Assembly (NCBI RefSeq): GCF_020524035.2
Contig: NZ_CP129013.1
Span: 1,725,822 to 1,789,821 of the forward strand
DNA: 64,000 bases
Origin: Bacillus carboniphilus
GTDB lineage: Bacteria > Bacillota > Bacilli > Bacillales > JAIVKR01
Direction: 5' to 3'
In this document: piece by piece, positions 39,680 through 50,567 of the stretch
How the letters are laid out: each line of letters starts with the position of its first letter
How positions within the stretch are numbered: position 1 is the first letter of the stretch
Position numbers and translations under genes: made by a program
The notes under the pieces: model-generated
Databases searched by the model: none
Told to the model about the DNA's origin: nothing
The model's input: only the letters and a program-made list of their open reading frames with translations

Positions 39680-39884
39680 AAATACCTCCAAAAGAAAAGC
39701 TATACTCCAATAAAGCCTTATCCTTTATACACATATAGTTAGTTAATGACTATTTACTTTTTCATCCCTTACTATACTACAAGAAAAGATCAAAGCCTTC
39801 CATTTATTTTTACCTTGAAATTCAAAAATATGTTTAATCACCAATTCAGTTATTTATTGAGAAGCTTATACTAAAAAAACAGAT

Positions 39885-39915
39885 AAAACACCTCTTGTAA
39901 ATGTACAGGAGGTGT
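39885..39915 (-). terminator. Terminator of ezrA
   Basis: ACACCTC and GAGGTGT pair, with inner TGTA/TACA, just past the ezrA stop and before a short T run. Confidence 0.75.
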
Positions 39916-39930
39916 CCTTCGCTTTATCCA

Positions 39931-41627
39931 TTATTCTTGTTCATGATCAATTAACTTCTGAATTTTTCTAAGAGCTCCCGGTTCAACCGTTTCGATAGCC
40001 GCGGCACATTCTTCTAAAGAATCATCAAATTGATAGGAGCGAAATAGTCGTTCGGCTTGCTCTAGTCTTTTTGATAATTGCTTATTATTGCTTCTATATC
40101 TGTTCCCATATTGAATCACCTTTTCAATTAAATAAACTTGCTCAATAATTTCCTCTGTATATCTTTGTAATGACTCTACTTCAAGAACGGCTTTTTCCAA
40201 AAGGTCTTGAATTTCAGTAATATTTAAAGGAACCTCTTTTAGCTTTTCGAAAATCATATCCACATGTTGAAAAGCTGTTTGAACATGTTCTGTATATTTA
40301 GAAGGCAACCCAGGAACATTACTTTTTTCAATACGACGTTTTTCCTCTCTTAACAGATCTTTCAATTCTTTTACTTTTGCTCTAGCCTCAAGCTCTTCCT
40401 TACGCAGATCTTTAATCATTTGTTTATATTCTGAAAGAAGGTTTGAGGATTGTTCTAACTGCTCTTTAATTTTTTCCATATCTTCTTTCATGACAGAGAG
40501 TGAGGTATATTCGGCATCTGCATTTTTGTTAATATTTGTTCATACTGATTTTTAATTCGTTCTAGAGCTTCATCAATCTCTGTCAGTTTCTTGCTATCTT
40601 CTTCTTTTAATTGATAACTATGTTTAATCAAACTCGTTTCTTCTGCTATTTCTTTCTGATCAGCTGATAGCTTTTGAATAGTGTAAATAATGCTAGTCGA
40701 TTCTTGATGAACGTATTGCTTCGCTTCTACCTCTTGTTCAAAAATATCATATAAACCATCAATTAAATCTTTCATTCCAGTAATATTTTCTTCTACCCCT
40801 GAAACTTCTCCATCATGGACCATTTTTAACGTTTCTTCCAATAACGCTTTAACTTTTCCTATTTCATCATCTATATCAATATGGCTAAGGTGGTAGCCCT
40901 TTTCGATCATTTCTTGGTATCCTTTTTTTAATTCTTCTAACTCAGATGGAATGTTCGTGTTACATTCGATTAAAAACCTTGGAATGTTATTGGCTTGATT
41001 TTGTAATTTTTCTAGTTTACGTTTTTGTTCAGCTAATACTTTTTTAGCAGCAAAATAGTTTCCCTGTTCTGTTTCTATTTCAAAGTTTTTAAGTTGATCA
41101 AAGCTTTCATATAAACTAGTTTCAAGTTTTTCGAATACATCTCCGTATGTATAACTATGGGCAAGTAGTTGCTTTTTAATTTCTTTAAACTGTTTTTTTA
41201 CTTCTTGAATATCAGTAGCGTTCTTTTCTTCACTCATAATTAAATTCATTATTTCTTCTTTAATTGAGTCAATGTTTTCATTCACTACATTTAAATAGTC
41301 TTCAATGTGTTGAAGGACCTGTTTCGCTCGTTTTATTCTATACTTATCTGCATAGCCTTCCACATCATAAAGCATTTCTTCAACCTTAGGCATTTGGCTT
41401 GTAATAATGTCATCCCAATCTTTACGACAACGTTCAAATAATTCTTCCGTTTGACCAGCCATTTTCAACTGCTTAACTTTAGCCAGTTCATCAGCCACTG
41501 ATTGATTCATAATTTCAATCTTCTTTCCTTCTAATCGATCTACTTGTTTGTATATATTTCTTCTTAAGTAATAGCTGTAGCTAAATAATAAAACTAACAC
41601 AACAATGATCCCAATGATATATTCCAT
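39931..41627 (-). CDS. ezrA: Septation ring formation regulator EzrA (frameshifted in this sequence)
   Basis: EzrA binds FtsZ and limits Z-ring formation. The protein has the N-terminal transmembrane segment (EYIIGIIVVLVLLFSYSYYLRR, residues 2-23) and several long coiled coils covering the rest, rich in Glu, Lys and Gln. The frame breaks at a five-T run (40523-40527); one more base would join ILTKNADAEY to SVMKEDMEKI. Repaired length is 565, near the usual 562. The start at 41627 has GGAGG five bases upstream. Confidence 0.92.
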
Positions 41628-41915
41628 AAAAATCCTCCCGTACTGATGCGCCAAGTTTCATCTACAATATATAGATCTATCATATAATAAAGTTTTAAGT
41701 GTAATCTCTTTGACAAATCTTTTTCCTTTATCATACCATGTAACCAACATTTTTTGATGAATATTTTCAGATTCTTTTACAAATAGTGCATAATTTAGAC
41801 GTTTAGTTTAAGGAGAATGTGTCCTCACTATATCATCGTAAAGTTTATACTTTTATTTAGATCATTGGAGACATTTTTAAACGAAGATCAAATATTAGAA
41901 AAGAGGGACTACAGT

Positions 41916-42722
41916 ATGAAATGGGACGGTCATGTACACACTCCTTATTGTCCACATGGGAGTAGCGACAGTATAAAGAAATATGTTGAAACCGCAATAA
42001 AAAGAGGCTTTACTCGGTTATCCTTCACCGAACATGCCCCTTTACCAAAGTCGTTTATGGATCCAACACCTCATAAAGATAGTTCAATGAATTTTGTTCA
42101 ACTCGAAAAATATTTAAAAGAATTGAGGCAAGTAAAACAGAGATATAAAGACGACATCTCCATACAAATCGGACTGGAAGTAGATTATATTGAAGGTTTT
42201 CAAAAAGAAATAACAGACTTCTTAAACGACTACGGTCCTATGCTAGATGACAGTATTTTATCCGTTCATTTTCTTAAAACGCATCAAAAGTGGTTATGTA
42301 TAGACTATAGCCGAGAAATGTTTCAAGAGGTAATTAATCAACTTGGAGGAATTGAAAAAGTTTACGAGCGATATTATCAAGTGTATCTCGAAGCAGTGGA
42401 GTCAGATCTTGGATTTTTCAAACCAAAAAGAATGGGGCACTTAACTCTTGTAAGAAAATTTAATAAAAAATTCCCGATAACTACTTCCTATGAAACGAAA
42501 ATCATCCGAGAAATTTTTAAAAAAATGTCATCATCGCAATATCAATTGGATATGAATACTGCAGGGACAAGAAAAAAAGACTGTGGACAAATTTATCCAA
42601 CAGAAACTATTTTACAAGAAGCTATGCAATATAAAATCCCCCTTATATTTGGTTCTGATGCTCATTGTGCTAATGATGTTGGTGCTGATTATCAAAGAGT
42701 TGAGACTTTTTTAAATAGTTAA
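41916..42722 (+). CDS. hisJ: Histidinol-phosphatase, PHP family
   Basis: HisJ dephosphorylates histidinol phosphate, the penultimate step of histidine synthesis. The 268-residue product has the PHP metal site: GHVHTPYCPHGS near residues 5-16, SFTEHAPLP, GLEVDYIEGF, SVHFLKT and FGSDAHCAN. It matches B. subtilis HisJ in length. I start at 41916 behind AGAGGGA; upstream in-frame codons from 41817 look like non-coding. It converges with refZ and overlaps its end by 12 bp. Confidence 0.92.
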   Translation: MKWDGHVHTPYCPHGSSDSIKKYVETAIKRGFTRLSFTEHAPLPKSFMDPTPHKDSSMNFVQLEKYLKELRQVKQRYKDDISIQIGLEVDYIEGFQKEITDFLNDYGPMLDDSILSVHFLKTHQKWLCIDYSREMFQEVINQLGGIEKVYERYYQVYLEAVESDLGFFKPKRMGHLTLVRKFNKKFPITTSYETKIIREIFKKMSSSQYQLDMNTAGTRKKDCGQIYPTETILQEAMQYKIPLIFGSDAHCANDVGADYQRVETFLNS

Positions 42723-43334
42723 AGATTCCGTTCTAAATAGATGGATCTCAATATACCCTTTAACTCCTTCATAATATTTTTCTACAAAATATGGCTCATG
42801 AGGCAGGGTATGAAGTACTTCAACAATATATTGTGGTTGCACAAAAGGAAAGGATAGGAGTCCTTTTAATTGAATAATAAAATACGGAATATTGATCTTC
42901 TTAAACAAATCATTTTTGACTCCTTCCTGAATGATCATAGATAAGTAATATTGTTCTTTTTTTAAATATGTCGTCATTACTTCTCTTACTAACAAATTAT
43001 CAAACGTTATTTCTCTTTGAACAAAGCGTGCTAGCTGACGATTCTGAAAGTCATAATATAAAATAGCGAAAATCACATTTAATAATTTTTCTTTGACATT
43101 TTCAGAGGTATAGGTTTCAATAATCATCTCAATAGATTTTAAGTATCCTTCATAATAGTGTGAGATTAGATGCTCGGATAACCCTTTCTTACCATTAAAA
43201 TAATACGATATATGAGCAACATTTACATTGGCTTGTTTTGCAATTTCTCTGACAGACGTTCCGTTATAGCCATTTGTATTAAACAGTTCAATAGCAGCTT
43301 CCATTATCTTTAACTTTGTTGAGGGATTTTTCAT
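42711..43334 (-). CDS. refZ: TetR-family regulator of FtsZ, RefZ
   Basis: RefZ is a TetR-type protein that binds oriC-proximal motifs and FtsZ, timing the division-site switch in sporulation. The helix-turn-helix is clear: IMEAAIELFNTNGYNGTSVREIAKQANVNVAHISYYF (in shorter pieces), residues 10-46. The ligand-type domain follows. AAGGGTGTGG precedes the ATG at 43332-43334, which gives 207 residues; more upstream in-frame ATGs lack a site. The hisJ neighbour is conserved. Confidence 0.86.
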   Translation of the reverse strand: MKNPSTKLKIMEAAIELFNTNGYNGTSVREIAKQANVNVAHISYYFNGKKGLSEHLISHYYEGYLKSIEMIIETYTSENVKEKLLNVIFAILYYDFQNRQLARFVQREITFDNLLVREVMTTYLKKEQYYLSMIIQEGVKNDLFKKINIPYFIIQLKGLLSFPFVQPQYIVEVLHTLPHEPYFVEKYYEGVKGYIEIHLFRTESLTI

Positions 43335-43485
43335 TATTCCACACCCTTTTTGGAGATAATCACCAAAACAGAGATACATTTTATTAAAGGAGAACTTTAT
43401 ATAAATATTCAAGCTTTCCCTTACATTCCCCTTTAAGAAGAGCTCGACAAATCTTTTATTATAAATTGAAAGGCGGCATATTATT

Positions 43486-43968
43486 ATGTTTACTGTCGAA
43501 ATGTATAATGGTACAAAAGAAGAGAACTACCAATTAATACTCAAACAACTTCAAGCATTATTAGATGGCGAGGAAAACGTGATCGCCAACTTGGCAAATG
43601 CTTCAGCACTACTCAATAACTTTCTCTCTGAAGTGAATTGGGTTGGATTTTATTTAACTGAAGGAGATCAGCTTGTATTAGGTCCATTCCAAGGTTTGCC
43701 TGCGTGCGTAAGAATTCCTAATGGAAAGGGCGTTTGCGGGACTGCAGCTGCCACAAAGTCAATTCAAAGGGTAGCCAACGTACATGAATTTCCAGGTCAT
43801 ATTGCTTGTGATGCTGCAACACAATCTGAAATCGTCATTCCAATTATAGTAAATGAGGACGTTATAGGCGTATTAGACATTGATAGTCCGATTAAGGATC
43901 GATTTGATGAAGTCGACGAACAATACCTCAATAAATTTGTCAAAATTATTGAAAACCAAAGCAAATGA
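43486..43968 (+). CDS. ytsP: Free methionine-R-sulfoxide reductase, GAF domain (YtsP)
   Basis: This 160-residue GAF protein is a fRMsr, reducing free Met-(R)-sulfoxide. The three cysteines of the family are visible: LPACVRIPNGKGVCGTAA (two of them) and PGHIACDAAT. The typical WVGFYL and IGVLDIDSP segments also occur. It is single, between refZ and a methionine gamma-lyase, with a shared terminator. Confidence 0.9.
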   Translation: MFTVEMYNGTKEENYQLILKQLQALLDGEENVIANLANASALLNNFLSEVNWVGFYLTEGDQLVLGPFQGLPACVRIPNGKGVCGTAAATKSIQRVANVHEFPGHIACDAATQSEIVIPIIVNEDVIGVLDIDSPIKDRFDEVDEQYLNKFVKIIENQSK

Positions 43969-43976
43969 GAACAATC

Positions 43977-44012
43977 ACAAAAGGCCACTACGATCACAAG
44001 TGGCCCTTTTGT
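43977..44012. terminator. Bidirectional terminator
   Basis: AAAAGGCCACT pairs with AGTGGCCCTTTT between convergent ytsP and the gamma-lyase gene. Confidence 0.88.
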
Positions 44013-44014
44013 TT

Positions 44015-45189
44015 TCATGCCATCTTTTCTAATGCTTGATGTAAGTCCGTCCAAATATCTTCCCAGGCTTCTAATCCTACAGATAATCGAACCATATTTT
44101 CAGTAATGCCCATCTTTAGACGTTCTTCTTCATCCACCACAGAGTGGGTCATGGAGGATGGATGTTGAATTAGCGTTTCTGCATCTCCTAAACTAACAGC
44201 AATGTGGATCATTTCTAGCTGATTTAAAAATTGTTGTGTTTGTTTTCGGTCAAACCCTTTAAGAGTAAAAGTGATGAGTCCTCCACCTTTTGTCATTTGT
44301 CGCTTCGCTATCTCCATTTGTGGATGACTTTCTGCAAAGGGATAATAAATGTTCTCCACAAGTGGATGACTGACTAAAAGTTCAGCAATTTTTTCTGCAT
44401 TTTGACAATGTCGATCCATACGAACAGGTAATGTTTTCAATCCTCTTATTAACAACCATGCATCGAACGGAGCAATACTTGTCCCAATATCTTTTCGAAT
44501 AGACTCTCCGATTGGCTCTATATACTTTTCGTTTCCAACAACAATACCTGCTATCACGTCTCCATGACCACAAATATACTTCGTCGCACTATGAACAACC
44601 AGATCACAACCAAGATCAAGTGGTTTTTGCAAGTAAGGTGTACTAAACGTATTATCTACCACAACTGGAATATTATATTCTTTTGCTACTTTCACTACTA
44701 GTTCTAAATCGATCATTTCCATCGTTGGATTAATCGGTGTTTCGATATAAACACAAGTTGTATTCGGACGAATTGCATCCCTTATTTCACTTTCAGCCTT
44801 CATCGCATGAAAACTATACCCAATATCATACTTTTCTTTCATCATCTTTAATAGACCAAACGTACACCCATACACACCCTTAGAACAAAGAACGTGATCA
44901 CCATGCTTCGTTAATGAAATTAAAACGGCTGAAACAGCCCCCATCCCACTACTAAACGCAAGAGTTTATCTCCATTTTCAATCGCAGTCATTTTTTTCTC
45001 TAACTCCACAACTGTAGGGTTAGACAACCTACTATAAATATGACCTTCTTGTTCTCCAGCAAACCTTGCTTCTCCCACTTCAGCTGTATCAAAGATGAAT
45101 GTTGAGGTTTGATGAATAGGTGTTGATAAACTACCATGTTCGTTTTTTTCTTTACCCGTATGAATCACTTTTGTTTCAAAACGATGCAT
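44015..45189 (-). CDS. Methionine gamma-lyase (frameshifted in this sequence)
   Basis: This Cys/Met-metabolism PLP enzyme has TKVIHTGKE, YSRLSNPTVVELE, the PLP lysine in HSATKYICGHGD, and TFSTPYLQKPL. The YGCTFGLL loop carries the cysteine that marks methionine gamma-lyases rather than cystathionine lyases. Methionine would be cleaved to methanethiol, ammonia and 2-oxobutyrate. The frame breaks at a three-T run (44965-44967); one more base joins DK to TLAFSSGMGAVSAVL. Repaired it is 391 residues. I start at 45187-45189, nine bases after AGAGAGG; the ATG three codons earlier overlaps that box. Confidence 0.85.
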
Positions 45190-45225
45190 CCATTTCATCC
45201 TCTCTTTAGAAAAAAAACTGTAATA

Positions 45226-45500
45226 GAGGTTGTTCAAAAAGTCATGAAAAATTGCTGTCGAATAACTTTGTTGTCTTGCTATTCCAAGCTCCGACGCCAG
45301 GATTGGCTAGCACGAGCGTTGTCCCTACGATGGGGACGTCTATAGCCCGTGATCCTTCCTTGGCGTACACTGTGATGCTTCGATGCCCAGGACGGGCTAG
45401 CGCAGGCGTTGCCACAAGGCGTGGCTGAACTTAGCCTGTGATCCTTTAAGCAGTCGCCTCGTTCTTCTCGGCCCTTTTCCCCCTACTTTTTGAACACGCT
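45226..45500 (-). repeat. Family B repeat, copy B3
   Basis: The reverse-oriented copy begins GAGGTTGTTCAAAAAGTCATG and ends CTACTTTTTGAACACGCT. Flanks are GTAATA (45220-45225) and ATAATA (45501-45506), a 5/6 direct repeat. Its two modules have slightly decayed stems (one A-C mismatch, one G-T pair). Confidence 0.85.
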
Positions 45501-45572
45501 ATAATAAACTCTCCTCTTCATTTTATAAAACTTTACCATTTTTCTAAAGGCTTTTCTAAAAAAAGCGTAGAT

Positions 45573-47345
45573 TTAACCCTTGTTCAAATAAGCACAATTT
45601 TTCCCCTCTTCTTTTGCTTTATAAAGAGATTTGTCTGCTTTAATAAAAAGATCCTTCAACGTGATACTTTCTTGATTAGTCCAATGAGCTACACCAGCAG
45701 AGAGCGTCACCTCGGGAGATGTTTTTATACGGACATTCCTAATAATACGATTCGCCACACATAGACCCACTTGTCCATCAACTCCAGATAAATAAACAGC
45801 AATCTCTTCTCCGCCCCATCTTGCTGCCACATCACCTTTTCGAATCGACTGTTTAATGATATTACTTACTTGAATTAGTACTTGATCACCAACCTGATGA
45901 CCATAATGATCATTAATCAATTTAAAATTATCAAGATCAAACAAAAGAAAAGCACCTTGCATGTCTTTCATCATATAATCCCTTATCATTTCATTTAAGT
46001 GATTACGTGAAAACAAGTTGGTTAAATAGTCCGTTTTAACTAACCTCTCAAGCTCTTCCTTTAAACGAATATTAAAAAATGATAAGGTTACATGGTTAAC
46101 AAATAATTGAAAAAGCTTGAAATCCTCGAATTTAAATGCATATTCTTTTTTATGGAGAGCGATCGTCAGCCCTCTATAATTGTTCCCATCATACATTGGA
46201 ACAGCCATTAAGGATCCATAAGGTAACTGAGGACATTCCTTCATTTCAGCAATATACATTCCTTCTCTTTCTTTTTGCATTTTTAGAGAAACAAAGTGAA
46301 TTAGTTTTTGAGATATTTCCTTTTGAAAGAATGGGGTACATTCCTTTAATATGTTCATATGTTTATTTTCTATTAAAATAACCCCTACTTCTTCAGCAAA
46401 GAAGGAATGAGTTATTTGACGAATAACAAAGTTAACGGTCTCCGTTAAACTTGTACTTTTATTTAAATGATGAGACGTTTCATTTATTAATTGAAGGTCC
46501 AAATTCACCTTTTTTAAATGCTCATATAATTTTGCATTTTCTAATGCATGCCCTCCAGCCTTTGAAATTTTATTCAAAAAAGAGAGATCTGATCTTCTCA
46601 AATGATGATGATAAAGAAAGCTCATAAAAATAAATCCATATACACCTTGCTTGCCAATTAAAGGGATGTACACTTGTTGGATTGTGTTTTGTTTCACCTC
46701 CTGGAATCTCCCAGTTTGCAAGGTTTTTACCGCTAGTTCATTCTGAAGTAAATCTAGTTTTGAAATAGGAACAGCACCGGTAAGGTCATCTTCGTCTTGG
46801 GATAAATAAAACCAAATCGAATTAGCATTATAAGTAGATTGTAAGTAATTGTATAAATTTAACAAAACCTCTTTCTTATCCATGGTAGAATGGATCTTTT
46901 CGGTGAGTTTTATTAATAATTTTTCTCTGTTCGTTTCTTGTTTCTGTTGTCTTTTTATATCCAAATAGGAAAAAATCCGAAAACAGATAGTTGCAACTTC
47001 TTCTAAAAATGTATCCGGTATAGTCTTTAACCATAAAGGGTTAACGTTGTGGAATTGTATTATGATGGGATAAGAATTAAAATAATAGTCATTTTCTATT
47101 TGATAAATTTGCTGGTGCTGTAGCTTTGTAAATACTTCTTTATGTATGGGTACAGTCCTATCCATAGTTGATTCAATGGAATAGATCTTTTGTTCAGTTA
47201 TTTTCCATATTGTGATCCCCTTTAGAGGAATTTGTTCTTTCAACATAGATAGAAACCGTTCTATTTCATTATCGTTTCGTTCTTGTCCAGTTAAAAGAAA
47301 CTGTAAAAAAATGTCTTTTAATTCGTTGAGTTGAAAATCTTTCAT
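45573..47345 (-). CDS. ytrP: GAF-GGDEF protein, YtrP-like
   Basis: This 590-residue protein has a long N-terminal part with GAF-like domains (about 130-275 and 290-420) and a C-terminal GGDEF domain (about 435-590) with KTDYLTNLFSRNHL at its start. The signature is GGEEIAVYL, in which the fourth-residue Phe is Ile, and the preceding RKGD fits the inhibitory site. It may make cyclic di-GMP or be an inactive receptor. The start at 47345 has GGAGG five bases upstream. A diguanylate cyclase-like gene lies at this place in B. subtilis. Confidence 0.85.
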   Translation of the reverse strand: MKDFQLNELKDIFLQFLLTGQERNDNEIERFLSMLKEQIPLKGITIWKITEQKIYSIESTMDRTVPIHKEVFTKLQHQQIYQIENDYYFNSYPIIIQFHNVNPLWLKTIPDTFLEEVATICFRIFSYLDIKRQQKQETNREKLLIKLTEKIHSTMDKKEVLLNLYNYLQSTYNANSIWFYLSQDEDDLTGAVPISKLDLLQNELAVKTLQTGRFQEVKQNTIQQVYIPLIGKQGVYGFIFMSFLYHHHLRRSDLSFLNKISKAGGHALENAKLYEHLKKVNLDLQLINETSHHLNKSTSLTETVNFVIRQITHSFFAEEVGVILIENKHMNILKECTPFFQKEISQKLIHFVSLKMQKEREGMYIAEMKECPQLPYGSLMAVPMYDGNNYRGLTIALHKKEYAFKFEDFKLFQLFVNHVTLSFFNIRLKEELERLVKTDYLTNLFSRNHLNEMIRDYMMKDMQGAFLLFDLDNFKLINDHYGHQVGDQVLIQVSNIIKQSIRKGDVAARWGGEEIAVYLSGVDGQVGLCVANRIIRNVRIKTSPEVTLSAGVAHWTNQESITLKDLFIKADKSLYKAKEEGKNCAYLNKG

Positions 47346-47484
47346 ATAAACCTCCAATCAAATATAGGAAATTTAGACCTAAATAAACATAGGAATAAAG
47401 ACTTATTTACATATAAAGTTATTGTAACATAAATATCTCATTTTTAGTAATATTGAATATAGCTGTTTAAATACGAATAAACAT

Positions 47485-47513
47485 TTGACTTATGTCTTTG
47501 ATAATCATATAAT
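47485..47513 (+). promoter_or_regulatory. sA promoter of rpsD
   Basis: TTGACT (47485-47490) and a perfect TATAAT (47508-47513) are separated by 17 bp, giving a leader of about 180 bases before the rpsD start. Confidence 0.8.
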
Positions 47514-47519
47514 GTTCTT

Positions 47520-48304
<785 letters not shown>

Positions 48305-48315
48305 TCTTCAATTAA

Positions 48316-48352
48316 AAAATCCCTCGATCCTTTATGGATTCGGGGATTTTTT
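48316..48352 (+). terminator. Terminator of rpsD
   Basis: AAATCCCTCGATCC pairs (with G-T pairs) with GGATTCGGGGATTT, then seven T residues. Confidence 0.85.
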
Positions 48353-48477
48353 TCATGTAAATGAATAGCACAAATTAAAAACTAGCAAAATGACTATCAA
48401 TAAAAACTTGAATCTTCAGAATAAAACACCTAAAATTATTTCCAAAGGGATAAAACGACAAACAAGGGGGAATGGAG

Positions 48478-48804
48478 ATGTCTGCAATCATTCAAGAACT
48501 AGAACAACTAACAAATAATATTAATCAAAATCCGAAATTTATTGAAAACTTCGAAAAGACTTATCAATTTAGCATCAAAGATGAAGGAGTTTATAGCGTA
48601 GCTTTTTCTGATAACTGTGTGTCCTATCAAGAAGGTGATACCGAAAGCCCAGCTTGTACAATTAAATGTTCATCTGATAACTTTATTAAGCTTATTAAAG
48701 GAAAATTAAACACAACAACCGCTTTTATGATGGGGAAAATCAAAGTAGATGGAGATATTTCATCAGCATTAAAGCTACAATCGATTATTCAAAAGTATCA
48801 ATAA
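48478..48804 (+). CDS. SCP-2 sterol-transfer-like domain protein
   Basis: This 108-residue protein is a stand-alone SCP-2 domain with the usual hydrophobic lipid pocket: IKDEGVYSVAFSDNCVSY, DNFIKLIKGKLNTTTAFMMGKIKVDGDISSA (in pieces) and a C-terminal helix. SCP-2 domains bind lipids or acyl-CoA; the partner is not known. I start at 48478: AAGGGGGAATGGAG puts the box a good distance before it, while the ATG at 48472 overlaps it. It is not part of the rpsD transcript because a terminator intervenes. Confidence 0.83.
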   Translation: MSAIIQELEQLTNNINQNPKFIENFEKTYQFSIKDEGVYSVAFSDNCVSYQEGDTESPACTIKCSSDNFIKLIKGKLNTTTAFMMGKIKVDGDISSALKLQSIIQKYQ

Positions 48805-48810
48805 AATTTA

Positions 48811-48844
48811 AAGAATGTGCCTGAAATCAGGCACATTCTTTATT

Positions 48845-48846
<2 letters not shown>
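48811..48846. terminator. Bidirectional terminator
   Basis: AAGAATGTGCCTGA pairs with TCAGGCACATTCTT between the convergent SCP-2 and tyrS genes. Confidence 0.9.
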
Positions 48847-50125
<1,279 letters not shown>

Positions 50126-50142
50126 TCATATTTTTATCAAAT

Positions 50143-50415
50143 AAAAAAGCCACCCCTACATACATTTCCATATGCAGGGACGACTTGATATCGCGGTACC
50201 ACCCAATTTTAAATACCATAAAAGGTACTTCACTCGATAACGATAACGGCTCTTCACCGTCTTTTGCTAATTAGAAAAAATCTGTTCACAAAAGAAGCTC
50301 TTGAATGTAATTCACGATCTCTTCTATGTGCTGATTTCCACCACACACCAGCTCTCTATCACAGGGAGAAGTTCGTTACTTTATTCAGTCATTGCAGTCA
50401 TTTATAATATTGGTT
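50143..50415 (-). promoter_or_regulatory. T-box leader of tyrS
   Basis: On the minus strand the T-box core GGGTGGTACCGCG (50191-50203) is present, followed by the terminator GTCGTCCCTGCATA pairing with TATGTAGGGGTGGC and then TTTTTT (50143-50184). Upstream, stem I carries AATTACATTC with the specifier TAC, tyrosine (complement of 50307-50309), and an AGAGA-containing bulge. Uncharged tRNA-Tyr would be read by the leader and allow read-through into tyrS, the classic arrangement. Confidence 0.93.
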
Positions 50416-50567
50416 TAAATTTATTAAAGGATGTAGAAGTCATTAACTTTACAATCCTTTTTATCACACCCTTATAAAAAAGTCAAACGACTAAAAATAG
50501 ATTTATCGTATATCCATTTCGACAAATATGCTATAATAAACAAGATTTTTAAGGGAGGTGGATCGGT

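Noticed and set aside
39931-40491. A separate coiled-coil gene after ezrA
   Set aside because: Adding one base at 40523-40527 merges both frames into an EzrA of normal length.
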